Origin: Linnemannia elongata
Taxonomy: Eukaryota > Mortierellomycota > Mortierellomycetes > Mortierellales > Mortierellaceae
Reading direction: 5' to 3'
NCBI GenBank assembly: GCA_036320915.1
Contig: JAXBDG010000005.1
Location: forward strand, 496,001 to 560,000
Length of the DNA: 64,000 nt
Shown here one piece after another: positions 33,501-44,084 of this stretch. Each line of letters starts with the position of its first letter. The first letter of the stretch is position 1. A program made the position numbers and the translations under genes. The notes beneath the pieces were generated by a model. The model was not told the origin of the DNA and searched no databases. It saw nothing but the letters and a program-made list of their open reading frames with translations.

Positions 33501-35602
33501 GGCTCGAGAGGGATGTACTGTTCAATATATCTCTGGATCTGCGCGTTGGAGAATGGAGAAATGACAGCCTCTTGGAAAAGATCGACGGCTGGACGGGCGT
33601 AGTGGTCACGATTCTGTGGCATAAACTGGCTTCGGTAATCCTGACCGAGATACTGGGTACGGCAGCTGATGACCATCTTGGTATTCCACTGCCCTGGCTG
33701 GTTTAACATATTGGTCTTGTGAAGGTTGGCCAGTTGCTGACTTTCGTCATATCCATCGCAGATGAGGATGAGCTGGCGCTGCAGTTTGAGCTCTCGGATA
33801 TGTTCGTCGTTGAAGTTGTCAGACCTCAGCTGCTTCTCGATCATGTTGCGGTCAGGTTCATCGATGGCAGGCAAGTTGATGAGCATTGGGATAAGGCCGC
33901 CGCGGGTGTATGTGCGCAGGAGCTCGGACTCGAGGTATTTGTTAAAGGTCGACTTGCCTGCTCCAGAGTCACCCAAGATCAGCATGACTTGCCGATCACT
34001 GGCCAGGAACTCCATAACCTTCTCCATGAGGGGGAAAATATCGTCGTCGCGGGCTTGAAGGTTAGCCTTGGCCATAGGAGAGATGTAAACAGGCAGTTTG
34101 ATCTCCTCTAGCCGCTGCAACCGAAACTTGTGCAGTTCGTATTCTAGGTACTGGATGCTCTGAGCCTTGGCAAAGAGTGGTGATGCATCTGGGATTGGAA
34201 GATGAGACCTCAATGGATAAGGGTACTTGATCAAGGCACTTTGGTCCACTCTCAGATCCTGCAGCAAAGAACAAGCGGTATCCCTGACGGCTTGGTCGGA
34301 AGAGGCGCAAAGTCGGGTGATGAGGGTGAGCATCCATGCCTTGACGCTCTCATCTTGGCTCCAGTCTTGATCGTACTGGAAGAGATGACCGAGGAGGCTG
34401 ACGGCTTGCTGGCGCTCAATTACAGACCAAATTGCATCGACAGCGATCTCTCCCAACAGCTGAGAGATCCCCCACTGAAACAAAGGATCTCGGCGGCAGG
34501 GGGCCTCAACGACCAACTGATTCAGATCCTTCAGTTGGCCGGCTTGGGTAAAAGCATAGGCAACCTTGACTGCAGGATACCAAGATTGCTTCTGGCCATA
34601 TCCAAGGCCCTCCTTCAGGCTCTCCAGAACACCTCGGCCGCTTTCCTTTAACGAACAGATACCCTCGTACACAGTACCAGCCGCTGATATCGCGCCTCCA
34701 AGTGCTTCTTGCAGCCTCCCAAGACCATTAAGTACCAACGATAGATCCGATTTAAACGGCGCAGTGACCTTGACCAGGTCTTCAACACCAGTCGAGTGTC
34801 TCAACACTGCCTGAAGGGCCGACTCATTGTCGTGGACGTATTGGAGAGCCTGGAAGGCATAGCAGGCCTGGTACATCAGGTAGGGATCCGAGCTATCCTT
34901 CAGTCCCGACAAGACCGCCGATAGTGGCTCATGCTCGAGGACTCGATTTAAATCCTGCACCTTGTGGTCCGCCATAACATCGAGGATCCTTGAGACAGCC
35001 TGAGTAAGATGGTGCGGATACTCGGTTGACTGATAATGCGTGCTCTCTAAGCGGTCCCTGAGGATACCAAGAATCTTGACCAAGTCATCGGAGACAAGGT
35101 AGCCCGGTGAAGCATCCTGCACCAATTGGACAAGTCCCTGAAGCATATCAACATCAAGGATACGAGCATCGTCAAACTCCTTAATAAAGGTCGCGAGTAA
35201 CTTGCGGTAGGGCTCTTTCTCCAAGACAGGTCCAAGAGCGACAATCTCGGCGATCTTGGTGGTGTCCTTGTTAGCATCCGCCACAAATTGCTCCACTACC
35301 CGAGTGGCCAACCAGCGCAGGCGATCCGCCTCCATCGGGTCCTTCTTGATCAGCTCCAACCACGCAAGTTCCTTCTTGGCGAGATCAGAGTCAGTTCCTG
35401 AAGCAGATTTGGAACTAAGGTGAAGCAACGTGAGGCAATAGACTAGCTGTTCGAGGCTCTCAATATGGTCTCCGGGGAGCGGCAGCGTGGGTGCGAAAGG
35501 ATGTCCGAGCGTACTGTCGCTTGAGTACTCCTTGAGTTCAGGACCAAGACACACGTCCCATCCGTCGTTTTTGTCTAAATGCTTGACTGAGTGCATGGTC
35601 AT
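30545..35602 (-). CDS. NACHT NTPase with pentapeptide and WD40 repeats (STAND/NLR-like)
   Basis: Intronless, 1685 residues, from ATG 35602; a second in-frame ATG lies two codons on. Residues ~1-500 are helical and leucine-rich, probably an ARM/HEAT-like region. NACHT follows, with Walker A GDSGAGKST (~545) and Walker B LILICDGYDE (~620). At ~960-1024 there are about eleven pentapeptide units (ADLQG, ADLSG, ADLTD, VDFTH and similar). About fourteen WD40 repeats then fill ~1030-1660 (for example LRLWDLTKGE, VRIWDADTGK, LRFWDVETGD). STAND NTPases of this shape act as signal-dependent switches that oligomerise when the repeat part senses a ligand; in fungi some control allorecognition and cell death. 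No HET, HeLo or other known death-effector domain is seen at the N terminus. The ligand and output are unknown. Confidence 0.93.
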   Translation of the reverse strand: MTMHSVKHLDKNDGWDVCLGPELKEYSSDSTLGHPFAPTLPLPGDHIESLEQLVYCLTLLHLSSKSASGTDSDLAKKELAWLELIKKDPMEADRLRWLATRVVEQFVADANKDTTKIAEIVALGPVLEKEPYRKLLATFIKEFDDARILDVDMLQGLVQLVQDASPGYLVSDDLVKILGILRDRLESTHYQSTEYPHHLTQAVSRILDVMADHKVQDLNRVLEHEPLSAVLSGLKDSSDPYLMYQACYAFQALQYVHDNESALQAVLRHSTGVEDLVKVTAPFKSDLSLVLNGLGRLQEALGGAISAAGTVYEGICSLKESGRGVLESLKEGLGYGQKQSWYPAVKVAYAFTQAGQLKDLNQLVVEAPCRRDPLFQWGISQLLGEIAVDAIWSVIERQQAVSLLGHLFQYDQDWSQDESVKAWMLTLITRLCASSDQAVRDTACSLLQDLRVDQSALIKYPYPLRSHLPIPDASPLFAKAQSIQYLEYELHKFRLQRLEEIKLPVYISPMAKANLQARDDDIFPLMEKVMEFLASDRQVMLILGDSGAGKSTFNKYLESELLRTYTRGGLIPMLINLPAIDEPDRNMIEKQLRSDNFNDEHIRELKLQRQLILICDGYDESQQLANLHKTNMLNQPGQWNTKMVISCRTQYLGQDYRSQFMPQNRDHYARPAVDLFQEAVISPFSNAQIQRYIEQYIPLEPRTWTTKDYIDRLTTIPNLMDLVRNPFVLTLALEALPLVTEGKQDLSVIDITRVQLYDTFVKRWLDVNKRRLESNTLSPLDRDTFDLLLSAGFTFMGIDYSIRLASAIFEEQDGNPIVRYTHLKDKNTWRVDFFGPDPEVRLLRESSPLTRSGNLFRFLHRSVQEYFYSRTVFDPSSHDDHEEFAPQSDIYVSGPALSDSSDTLFKRSLLTEPSVIQFLCERVKRHPDFKSRLLAIIERSKLDATATTAAANAITILVRAGVHFNGADLQGIRIPGADLSGGQFDSVKFQKADLTDVNFTRTWLRQVDFTHAKMKGARFGQLPSIESARAIESGAYSPDGSMIALGEYDGDIEVIDTINWNRIYLLSGHSRNTISLAFSPDSRRLVSGGHDAELRLWDLTKGECLFVMEEHENWVNEVRFSPCGKKIASASHDYTVRIWDADTGKRLHILEGHTHYVLSIDFSPNGRRLGSGGEDGTLRFWDVETGDAEAVADDYGTVYKVAWSPNGEWMAMSGYDKAEIRDCHHLGLLAVLEGHVGKILNLAYSPNGELLVTAGEDHTVRVWDAATGTQVSLFTDHGGYVKFCKFSSDGQRIASGGDDHRLRLWDVFGSGTLTTGAGFGHLSCVNEVNYTPDGKSLFSCSGIGEVRNWVASTGAAGPVRIEGIADLLATAISPDGMIFAGGGRDRDDSTIIQLWDCRTGATLRALEGHDAFIYDLAFSPCGRYIASASVDQTAYLWDLQDKNSKPHTLVELDQNNSDCPRFVAFSPMADKLALGFRNSAIHLYNYRTKHLLKTFQGDKLSLGSMAFSPSGRQMVFGTSMNSLYLWDLESKTHNAKLDGLENWPLTVAYSPCGCWIASGGQDRRVSLWKKESDSEQQSITWSLAHVITSFSGTVSTLAWNPQDKFEFATGCNDKSVRIWTVKHDKETKRTDVYLKWGSEFGELVATDAIVSGAEDLNVTNKMVLVERGAFGSTIVENSLSCTLEE

Positions 35603-37817
35603 TATAGAGGGTCCTAATTGAGAGATGGGTTATGTTTTTTAGTAAGTGTTGTTGCAGCTTATATAAAGCATACCATTTCCTCCAACGGCAGGGTTGGTTT
35701 TGTATTTTTTTACCTTGAATTGAGTGTATATATACTTAAGTGGGCTAGTCAAAGCAGAACTGCGGCTCGGCTGTTGTCGATTAACGTATAGGGAGGGCAA
35801 GGAAGGTTGGTAACTGAAGTCTGGGATGGCAGAAAACAAAGTAAACAAAGAGTAGAACGTATGATGTCGGAGTGTGACGAGCAAAATGTAAATGTCCTCT
35901 TCATGAATAGTTACTTCTCGATTGGTTGATAAGTAAACGCGTAACGTTCCACTTACTCAGCGGAAATAGATTAATGTCTTGTTTTTTGTTTGTTGTCTTG
36001 TGAAGATCGTACTATGTGCAGAAGTTGGCTGAGGGTGTGCGAGATCTAAGGGTTGTTACAGTGGACTGGTGTTGACAAAAAAAGTGTGCCGCCAGGTATG
36101 TATACGTTACTTAACGTGCGTATGCCTGTTGCATTTTCACACAGGTGTGGTGTGTGCCAGGTATCCGACTTACTCTAGAAGGGAACTAACGATTCAAACA
36201 GAAGAAAAAGAAAAATGAGGGAAGGTAGACTTGTCTGGGTTTGCTCACGAGAGGAGATGGTTGAGAAAGAAGTGTTGATAAGGACAAAGAAAAAGGACGA
36301 GGGGACAGTGGGGGAGGGAGGGTTATATATGGAGTTTTTTTTCCTGTGCACATGTCCGCTATGTCTCTCCATGTCTTTGCATGACATTGTATGTCTGCTT
36401 ATGTCTGTGTACCATGTTCACAAGGATGTCGATGGTCTGGCCCCCTTTGGACGAACCTTGCCCGATTTATTCCTCGGATCTCGATTTGTAGGTTGAGATC
36501 CGATACAGCGTAGTACACATGAAATCAAAGCGAGGGAATGGACGAAGGAAAGGGTCAAAATAACACCAATGCGCGCACAAATACGGGAAAATTGAGAGAA
36601 GAACGGATACACCCATTCCTGTTTCTTTTGGTTGTGGTCGCACTCCTATTCTTTTCTCTCTATTTTTGTTTTTGCTTCAAGCAGTGGTTTAAAAAAAACC
36701 CGCGTTCCCACACTGCCAATTACCATAATTTGAAAAATTGATAAACGGCATTAAAAAAAAAAAAAAAAAAAAAATAGCCTTGCCAATGTTTACTCCTGCG
36801 TCGCGGAAAGGACTTTTTTAGGGGAAGAAAAGAGGCGGGACGAAACTCTCCCGTATACTCCATGTTGACAAAAAACACTCCAAGACATATAACAGACAAA
36901 AAATGATTTATGGGCGGAACCTCTTTCTGTATCTGGCAACTCATGGATGCGGGAGTTTCCAGGGAAATAGAAAATGAAAGAATGGCAATATGCCGTGTTG
37001 ACTGGCAGATCAAACGTTCAGGGGACATGGAAAAATATAAAGGAAAAGGCACAGCGTAAAGGAAAAGGCGCAGATGGGGCCATCTCTACTATAAATTATC
37101 CTAGAAACTGGTACCTCGTTCATGTTTCTTACCGATATGAGCGCATTTACTGTAACCTCGAGGTTTTTGAATGGCAAGGAGTGAATGCAGTTTGTCGATG
37201 CGACCTGGTTTTGGGATTTGTTCTTTATTCTTTCCGTTACTTTGTCTGGTGAACACATTTCAGGATCGATCATTGCTATGCTTCTTATCTATGGTTTGAT
37301 CCTTTTGATATTCCCTATCCTTGTCATTTCCTCTAAAATGTTCATTCAAGAAACGATCGTCCTCTCATGTTTATTCGTCTCCTCCTACTGGTGGTTGGTT
37401 GCCCAATATCATCGTCAACAACAACCATCAGCGGGCTGTAGTAGTGGGCTGGAGCTGGAACCCATTTCTGCCCCAATATGAACTTCACGAAGGCAGTCAA
37501 TGCCTCCTTACGTCCCTTGCAAAGTGCCGCGTCGAGGATTCTGAAGACGAGGACGACTTTTTTGTGACAGTAACAACGAATACGACGACGACCATCATCA
37601 AGCCAGCATCCAAGAACGCACATCAATCGTGGCCACTTCTACTACCTGCACACTTACTCCCGCAAGTACATTCAACTACCTAGCAAATGTCCGCCACCTG
37701 AACTTAAGCCGCTGGACAGGCGTCATCGCCGCATTCTCCTGAAATAAAGGTATTAAAATGACAATATTTTGCAACATGAAATGAAAAAAAGGTACTAGAA
37801 AGTAAAAGAAAAAATAT
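35603..37817. other. Intergenic region between NACHT gene and kinase-ankyrin gene
   Basis: The left ~150 bases are the upstream region of the NACHT gene. An A22 tract lies at 36753-36774. Around 37340-37740 a weak F-box-like trace occurs on +, including FNYLANVRHLNLSRWTG at ~37670-37720, which resembles the DYLAQIRHL region of the family, but it is too broken to call. Otherwise nothing was recognised. Confidence 0.45.
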
Positions 37818-40800
37818 CTACAAGGTGGTGCTCCTGCTAAAGGTCTCCCGCTCACGCTCAGAATGGATCGAAGAAACAGGACTGCTGCACCCAACACTAG
37901 CATCATCATCCGCCACACTGCTCCCACCACCACCAATACTACCACCGCCGTTCTGATGACCATGACCATGCGCATGACCACGCCCACTCTTACTAGCCCG
38001 TCTCCTGTTGGACCGTGCCATCCTCGCCTTGACAGAATCCAAAAGCTGTTGCCTCTGATCTCCAAACCGCCACACCTTCAATAAGTCCTCAATCTCTTGA
38101 GTCCTGCGAATCGACGTGGCTGCCTGGGCAATCGATTTGGGCGTAACGATGGTGTTGCTTGCTGTCGCACTGCTACCACCACCGCCTGCCATCGACAAAT
38201 TAGTCGAGAGTAAAGCACTGCCGTTGCTGCTGACACTACTGGTCCTGCGATGACGGAAGGTCGACGACGCTGTTGACTCGAGAGACATCCGCGCTGATCC
38301 GTTCTCACTACCATGCTGCTGTTGAGGCTGAATAGTCATGTTCAGCGCCGTCAACATATCATCCGTCACCTGCAACGCCTCGTCCAAAACATGGATCTCG
38401 CTCATCGCCAAACTGGTCTCCAGCAACACCGAAACGATCGGCCTCATTCCCAACCGAATCGCTCTAAAGAGAACATGCTGGTTCTTGGGGTGTGAGGGAG
38501 GGTAAGGGTCCTCAAAGTCCAGACTGGGCTCCAAATGAACCCCACAATCGACCATCAACCACCGGATCAGATCTGCAAGCTTTTTGAGCGTCTCCTCCTT
38601 GACCTCATCCTCGGGTGACAACAATACATTCCCACCGTCCGCCAGCTCTGCTTGTTCCGATGCCGAGACCGCCACCTCTGCAACAGAGCTGATCCTAGGG
38701 AGTGACGAAGCGCCCAGTGATCCATTGTTGGAAAGAATAGAAGCAGTCGACCTCTTCCGTGCATGACCTCCAAACGTGCCTGAAATCCCCAATCCGGACG
38801 TAGCAGTGACAGGAGATGGTGTCGGGCTAGCAGCGGCCACCTGTGACAAGTCCAAAGCCGCCAACCGATCAATACTCTTGCTCTTCAACAGAACCTGGAT
38901 CACACCCTCATGTCGCTTTGTTAAAGCATTAACATCCGCACCAGCATCCACCAGAATCTTGAGCGCCGGCGCCGGATCCTGATTGTAATGCGCCACAAAA
39001 TGGAGCGCCGTCCACCTGTTGCTGTCCTTGGCGTTCACATCGATGTCTCTAGTCAACAACAGCATCATGGCGTCCAAGTAGGGCTTCTCGCTCGAAGAGA
39101 GTAAATGCAGCGCAGTCCACATGACTGGGCCTTTGGCGTCCACTTCTGCTCCAGCATCCAGTAACAGGCGCATCGGCTCCAATGGTGACGACTTTGCCCT
39201 CTCAGCAAGGTAGTGTAATGGTGTCTGTCGTGCTGAGCTGACTGCGTTGGGGTTGGCGCCACGATCTAAAAGAAACTTGAGCACAGCAGGTGAGGGATTA
39301 GGCCGCAGACAGAGGTGGTGAAGAATGGTCTGCTTGGTCTTTTGGTCGAATGCATTGATCTCTGCTCCTCGATTGATCAAAAGTTCCAAAATGTTCGTAT
39401 TGGGTGCTTGGTTGGGGTTCTCGAGATCAGCAACGGCGGCAATAAGAGGCGTGTGGTCGGTGATAGGATCCCTCTGATTGACAGATACACCCTGGGAGAG
39501 TAACGAGTTTATAGTCTTGGCGTCGCCCTTGACGGCGGCCTCCCAGATTGGAATCAGTTTGCGTTTGGGCGAAGCAGGGGGCGAATTGAGCGACATGTCC
39601 AGTGCCTTGCGAAGAATTGATGTCCGCTTCTTGATCATGTTGGGTGATTTTGGTGTCATAGGCTCTTTGATCGGCCGTGCCGAATACGAGCTGGGTTCTG
39701 GGGTCATAGGACTCGACTCTGTGTTCAGCAAAGACATTAGCAAAAAAAATGTGATTAGCAATTAGAATATGGAATTAGAGTTCTGTTTTTGGTGCTCACC
39801 CTTGTCTGAGGGTCAATTAATAAAGACACAGAGGCATGCTTCACTCCTTCTTAGCTCTCCTTTGTTGCTGTCCCTTTCTAGGTTAGATCCTCTCCTTACC
39901 TGCAATGACAGACGGTGTAGTAACAACAGAGATGAGCGAGATGGGCTTTTTGGCGTTCAATTGGATTCCAGTAGTGCCCTTGTTGATGGGCTCGCGGACA
40001 TGAAGGTCAAATGAAGTGTTGGCCATCTCCTTGAGCTGTGATCGAATGACCATCAGTCCTGGTCGTTGCGTAGGGTCGCGCGAACATATCCTGCGGATCA
40101 AAGACTCCATAGCAGATGGCAAGCTCATGGTTCCCTGAGGTGTCGACATTGTGGGCATTGTTGCTGGTGGTGATTGTGCGTCGAGACGGAGAGTATGGTC
40201 GGCAGAGGATCTCAGGAAATGACTGGCATGGGAGCGATGTCCTGTCATGATTTCCAGCATGATGACGCCAAGAGAATAGATATCGGAGGCTGTTGTACAA
40301 GGGTTGAGTTCAGGGTTGGCAAGACGCTCGGGCGCAGTGTATATGAGCCCCTTCTCAAAGACGCCTCTCCCATGCACCCATCGTGCTCCTGCTTTGGGAC
40401 TAGTCTGTTGGTTGGTGTCAAGATCCCAGCCAGGTTCAGGACCGCGCGCAGATCTGGAGGTCTGTCCAAAGTCGGTGAGGACTGCAGTGGGTCCATTCTC
40501 GATAAGGACGTTGTCACTGTGCAAGTTCATGTGTAGCAGTCCGTGTTCATGCAAGTACAATAGTCCGTTTGCAACCCCTCGAATCAACCGAATCTTGCCC
40601 ATCCAATCTAGTGCCTCCCCCTGCGGTGATTTCAGGAACTCGTGCAGCGTACCGTGTGCCGAAGGTTTAGTCACAATCCAGTCCCGCGGCATGTTCTCGT
40701 ACTGCGTTGGTGGCGAGGCTGTACTGTTACTGGCGTTGGTTTTGGTATTACTGTTGCTTGTACTGGTATTGGCGCTGGTACCGACGGTAGCAGCGAGAGC

Positions 40801-41378
40801 GAGATTCGAGAGGGATGCGGCTACACTGCTGAGAGATCGTGTCCTGGGCACACTGTTTTGTGTTGGCGAGTTGTTTGCAAGTGTCGATGCTAATGAGGCA
40901 GCTGCGGAGGGGTGTTCTCGTGTTGCTCCGTAAAAGGTCACGATATTGGGTGCCTGAGGCAGGTCGCGCAGTTTGCCGAAGGCGTGGAGGAGGTCGCGAA
41001 AGTCTGCAGGGTTGCGGGACCATTTGAGGACGACGGGACTGTATTCGGGCTCTAGCCTGGAGCCGGAAGAAAAAGTCGGAGAGCCAGACGAGGAGGAATG
41101 TGTGGAAGAGGAGGACGAGATGGAGTGTATGGATGCCGACGAAGCTGATGCAGGCCGGATAAGTGTTCCACCATGGACTTCGGAGAACTCTGAGGCCTTG
41201 ATGAGCGGATGCTTTATTATCTATGTAAGATAAAAAGTGAGGCGACACAAGAAGACATGACGACAATGATTAGGACACCAAAGGACAACAATAACGACGA
41301 CGACGACGAGCAAAAATAAAAAAAAAAAATAAGCTGAGACCACAAGAGCACAAACAGTCTGTTCACTCCCCAAAGCGC

Positions 41379-41466
<88 letters not shown>

Positions 41467-41661
41467 TCCTTTTCGTCTTTCACGTTGCTTGCAATGAGTC
41501 AATGTTTGCTGTAGAATGTACTCTTTCTCTCTCTTTGTTGTGTTAATGGAATGAGTGGGTGCACCACTGTGAAGGAGCAAGCAAGAACAAGAGATTGAGT
41601 CAGCTTAGTTAAGGAAATAGCGAACTGGACTTACATTACTAAAGTCAATAGTGGGCATCAT
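37818..41661 (-). CDS. Kinase-like (probable pseudokinase) protein with ankyrin repeats, three exons
   Basis: Exons 41661-41635, 41220-39900 and 39718-37818 give 1082 residues. Introns are GTAAGT...ACATAG (414 bp) and GTAAGG...CACAG (181 bp), both in frame. After MMPTIDFSN comes KHPLIKASEF, then a Ser-rich insert, then a kinase fold: VVLKW (the Lys strand), catalytic-loop LLHMNLHSDNVLI (~239), TDFGQ (~259), TAPERL (~307), DIYSLGVIMLEIMTG, ending ~405. The expected HRD is HMN, so the catalytic Asp is missing; a glycine loop is not evident either. Six ankyrin repeats occupy ~505-730 (for example TPLHYLAERAKS, TALHFVAHYNQD). The C terminus (~730-1082) is Ser-rich with coiled and basic stretches. 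It is likely a scaffold in signalling; partners unknown. The small first exon rests on splice signals and frame only. Confidence 0.87.
41383..41464 (+). repeat. (TC)41 microsatellite inside intron 1 of the kinase-ankyrin gene
   Basis: A pure TC dinucleotide run of ~82 bases within the 414-bp first intron. It is GA on the sense strand. Confidence 0.95.
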
Positions 41662-42848
41662 TTTAGGCAACGAGTGAGTGTAGCTGCACTTTGTGAGAAG
41701 AGAAGGCGGTTGGTCGTTAGAGTAAAGGAAGGGTGATTGTGAGGAAGGGTAAGAGAAAGTATGTACAGGAGAAAGAACGAGTAAAGAGGATGTGAGCAGA
41801 GTGGAGATGCCAGTGAAATGTACAAGGAACGCGAATGTGTGTGTATATGTATGAGTATGTGGGTGTGGGTGAAGAAGAAAAGGCAGAGAAACAACGGAGA
41901 AGGAGAGAAGGAGAGCGAGAGAGAGAGAAGGAGAGCGAGAGAGAGAGAAGGTAGGGACAAGGGAGAAAGGGGTAGGAAGGGGTCAGGAAGGGGTGGAAGG
42001 AGAAGAGAGAGAAGAAGAAAAAGAAAGAGAGTGAGAATGGAGGTAAGCTGGGAAGAAGGGTAAAGGAGAGAGAGTCCAGAGAAAACAAAAATTCCCGTTG
42101 TACTGAACACTCTGTAGGGTAGGTAGGCTCCAATAAAAATGTACACTAGTCCTACAGCCGCCAAAGAGTAATGGGTTGTTATGATGTATGCGTAGATGAG
42201 TATTGTGCTCCAGCCCACAAAAATACATGTGGACTGTACATGTTCTGTCCGCTCTGTTTTCCTTCCTTCCTTCCTTTCCTGCAACGGACATTTATTTTAC
42301 TGCTGTTAAAGAGAAAAGGCGAGTGAAAAAAAGAACAAAAGATGCTCTCGCTTTTCCTTGTCCTTTCGTTAAACGTCCTTTTTTTTTTATTTGTTTGTTT
42401 GTCTGTCTGTTCGTGTTTTCACTCCAAAGAAACAAGCAACAGGAAAAAGGCAAATTGCATTATGTGCTATTCACCCGTGTTCATAATACTTTGGTGACCC
42501 GGGCGCCCTTCTCATCTCACAGCAGCCAATTGCTGTTCGTTCACAGGGAGCCGGCTTCTATCTCTCTCTTTCATCTTTCATTCTTTACCGTTTGCCACTA
42601 CTATTTCCTTTATGTGGCTGAGCAAATTTCGATCCTCTTTCTTTTTTTGTCCGCGGGAAAAAGAGTCTCTTTTTTTTACCCTTTGCTCTCTTCTTCCTAT
42701 CCAACGCAACGCAACACTCCCACAAGCACAAGAACAAGCACAAGGACAACGAAGAAGGACTCAGCCTAACCACAGAAACCACTGCCTGCCATACTCGCTC
42801 TCTCTCTCTCTTTCTCTCTCTCTGAGACCATACATAACTCATAACACA
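41662..42848. promoter_or_regulatory. Divergent promoter region of kinase-ankyrin and RRM genes
   Basis: The two genes are head-to-head across ~1.2 kb. Purine-rich sequence on + (41700-42060, CT-rich in the sense of the minus gene) and CT-rich sequence on + (42570-42830) form leader-like zones for each gene. No further gene seen. Confidence 0.6.
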
Positions 42849-43544
42849 ATGTCGAGCAAGGACAGCAACAAGAGCACCCTCTTCGTCGGTACGCCTCCCA
42901 CTGCATTCAACAAATACATCGCGCACTACACCATGCACCGCACAATCAAACCTACTGCTTGTCGCGATCCACATCCACGTCTCTACTACTACTCTTCGTA
43001 TGTCTCTCAAAAGAAAAGAAATGGAAAACTTACATTCACTTATTCTCTTTCTTCCAACTACATCAAACAGGCGGTCTGGATGAACAAGTGACGCCACAGA
43101 TTCTCCACGCCGCATTCATCCCCTTTGGCGACATCACACAGATCGAGATCCCCTCTGATCCCACTTCCAGTATGTTCCTCTCCGTCTCTTTCTGCTACCT
43201 ATCAACCTACGCGTTGTTATTCTTTTTGTGCTTGCTTGCTCGCTCCGTAACATAAAACTAACACGCTTACTTACTTACTCCAAATAGACGCACCACATCG
43301 TGGGTTTGGATTCGTCGAGTTTGATCTGGCAGTGGACGCACAGGCAGCGCAGGACAACATGCATCTTTCAGAACTCTTTGGCAGGACAATCAAGGTCAAC
43401 CTCGCGAAGCCAGGAAAGGGAGGACCAGGGGGCATGAGAAGTGGACCCGAAAAGGCTATCTGGGCAGACGAGGATTGGCTCAAGGAGAACGTCATGGGCG
43501 ACGACTCACACTTGTCATCATCAGCAGCGGACCAGGAATCATGA
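42849..43544 (+). CDS. RRM protein resembling the N-terminal half of cyclophilin-33 (PPIE), three exons
   Basis: Exons are 42849-42888, 43071-43169 and 43288-43544 (131 residues), with introns GTACGC...AACAG and GTATGT...AATAG; both junctions restore the RRM. It starts [20 protein letters not shown], contains [11 protein letters not shown] and [12 protein letters not shown] (the RNP-1 strand), then [19 protein letters not shown] and WADEDWLKE. These are the signature features of the single RRM of PPIE/CYP33, which binds RNA and is linked to the spliceosome and chromatin in animals. The prolyl isomerase domain that follows in animal PPIE is absent: the frame ends 16 residues after the WADEDWLKE motif. 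Probably a stand-alone nuclear RNA-binding protein. Confidence 0.9.
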
Positions 43545-43811
43545 CTTATTGAACGATAGCGGTTGTAAGTACAGCGACAACTGCAGGATCCGGAAGGACT
43601 CAACTCAGAAGATCATGATCGATATAAAAAGCACTCTTTTCAACCATGTAACACTACCAATGCGATTGCCACCAATAAAGCAACGCTCATTCACAACAAG
43701 GATATCAAGAGGATGAACTGGTCTTTGCAATTGAACGACGCTCTGGCCTTTTGTTGTCAATTGAGCAGCAGGTGGTGATTGAGAGGTCATGGACCAACAG
43801 CATAGGATGAC

Positions 43812-43842
<31 letters not shown>

Positions 43843-44084
43843 CCTTTGGGGTGTTTTCATATGCGATTTCTACGTGACTCAGGACCAGCAAACTCATGAG
43901 AATTTCGCCACTGCAGTCCGCCAATTCTGTTATTTTTCCTTTTTCAACCCCACTTTTTCACTTTTTATGCGCCTGTCTCTCTCTCTCCTTCTTTCACACA
44001 CCCCCAACCAACCCAACCAACACCTCCTTCTTCACTCCATCCTCGACCTTTCCTTTCACCCTTCACCCTTTAACCTCAGCAGCA
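43545..44084. other. Region between RRM gene and F-box gene 3
   Basis: Contains the RRM 3' untranslated region, a T29 tract (43814-43842) and a CT-rich leader before the ATG at 44085. No gene seen. Confidence 0.55.

Noticed and set aside
41383..41464. CRISPR-like or other regular array
   Set aside because: It is a plain dinucleotide microsatellite; no repeat-spacer pattern exists anywhere in the window.
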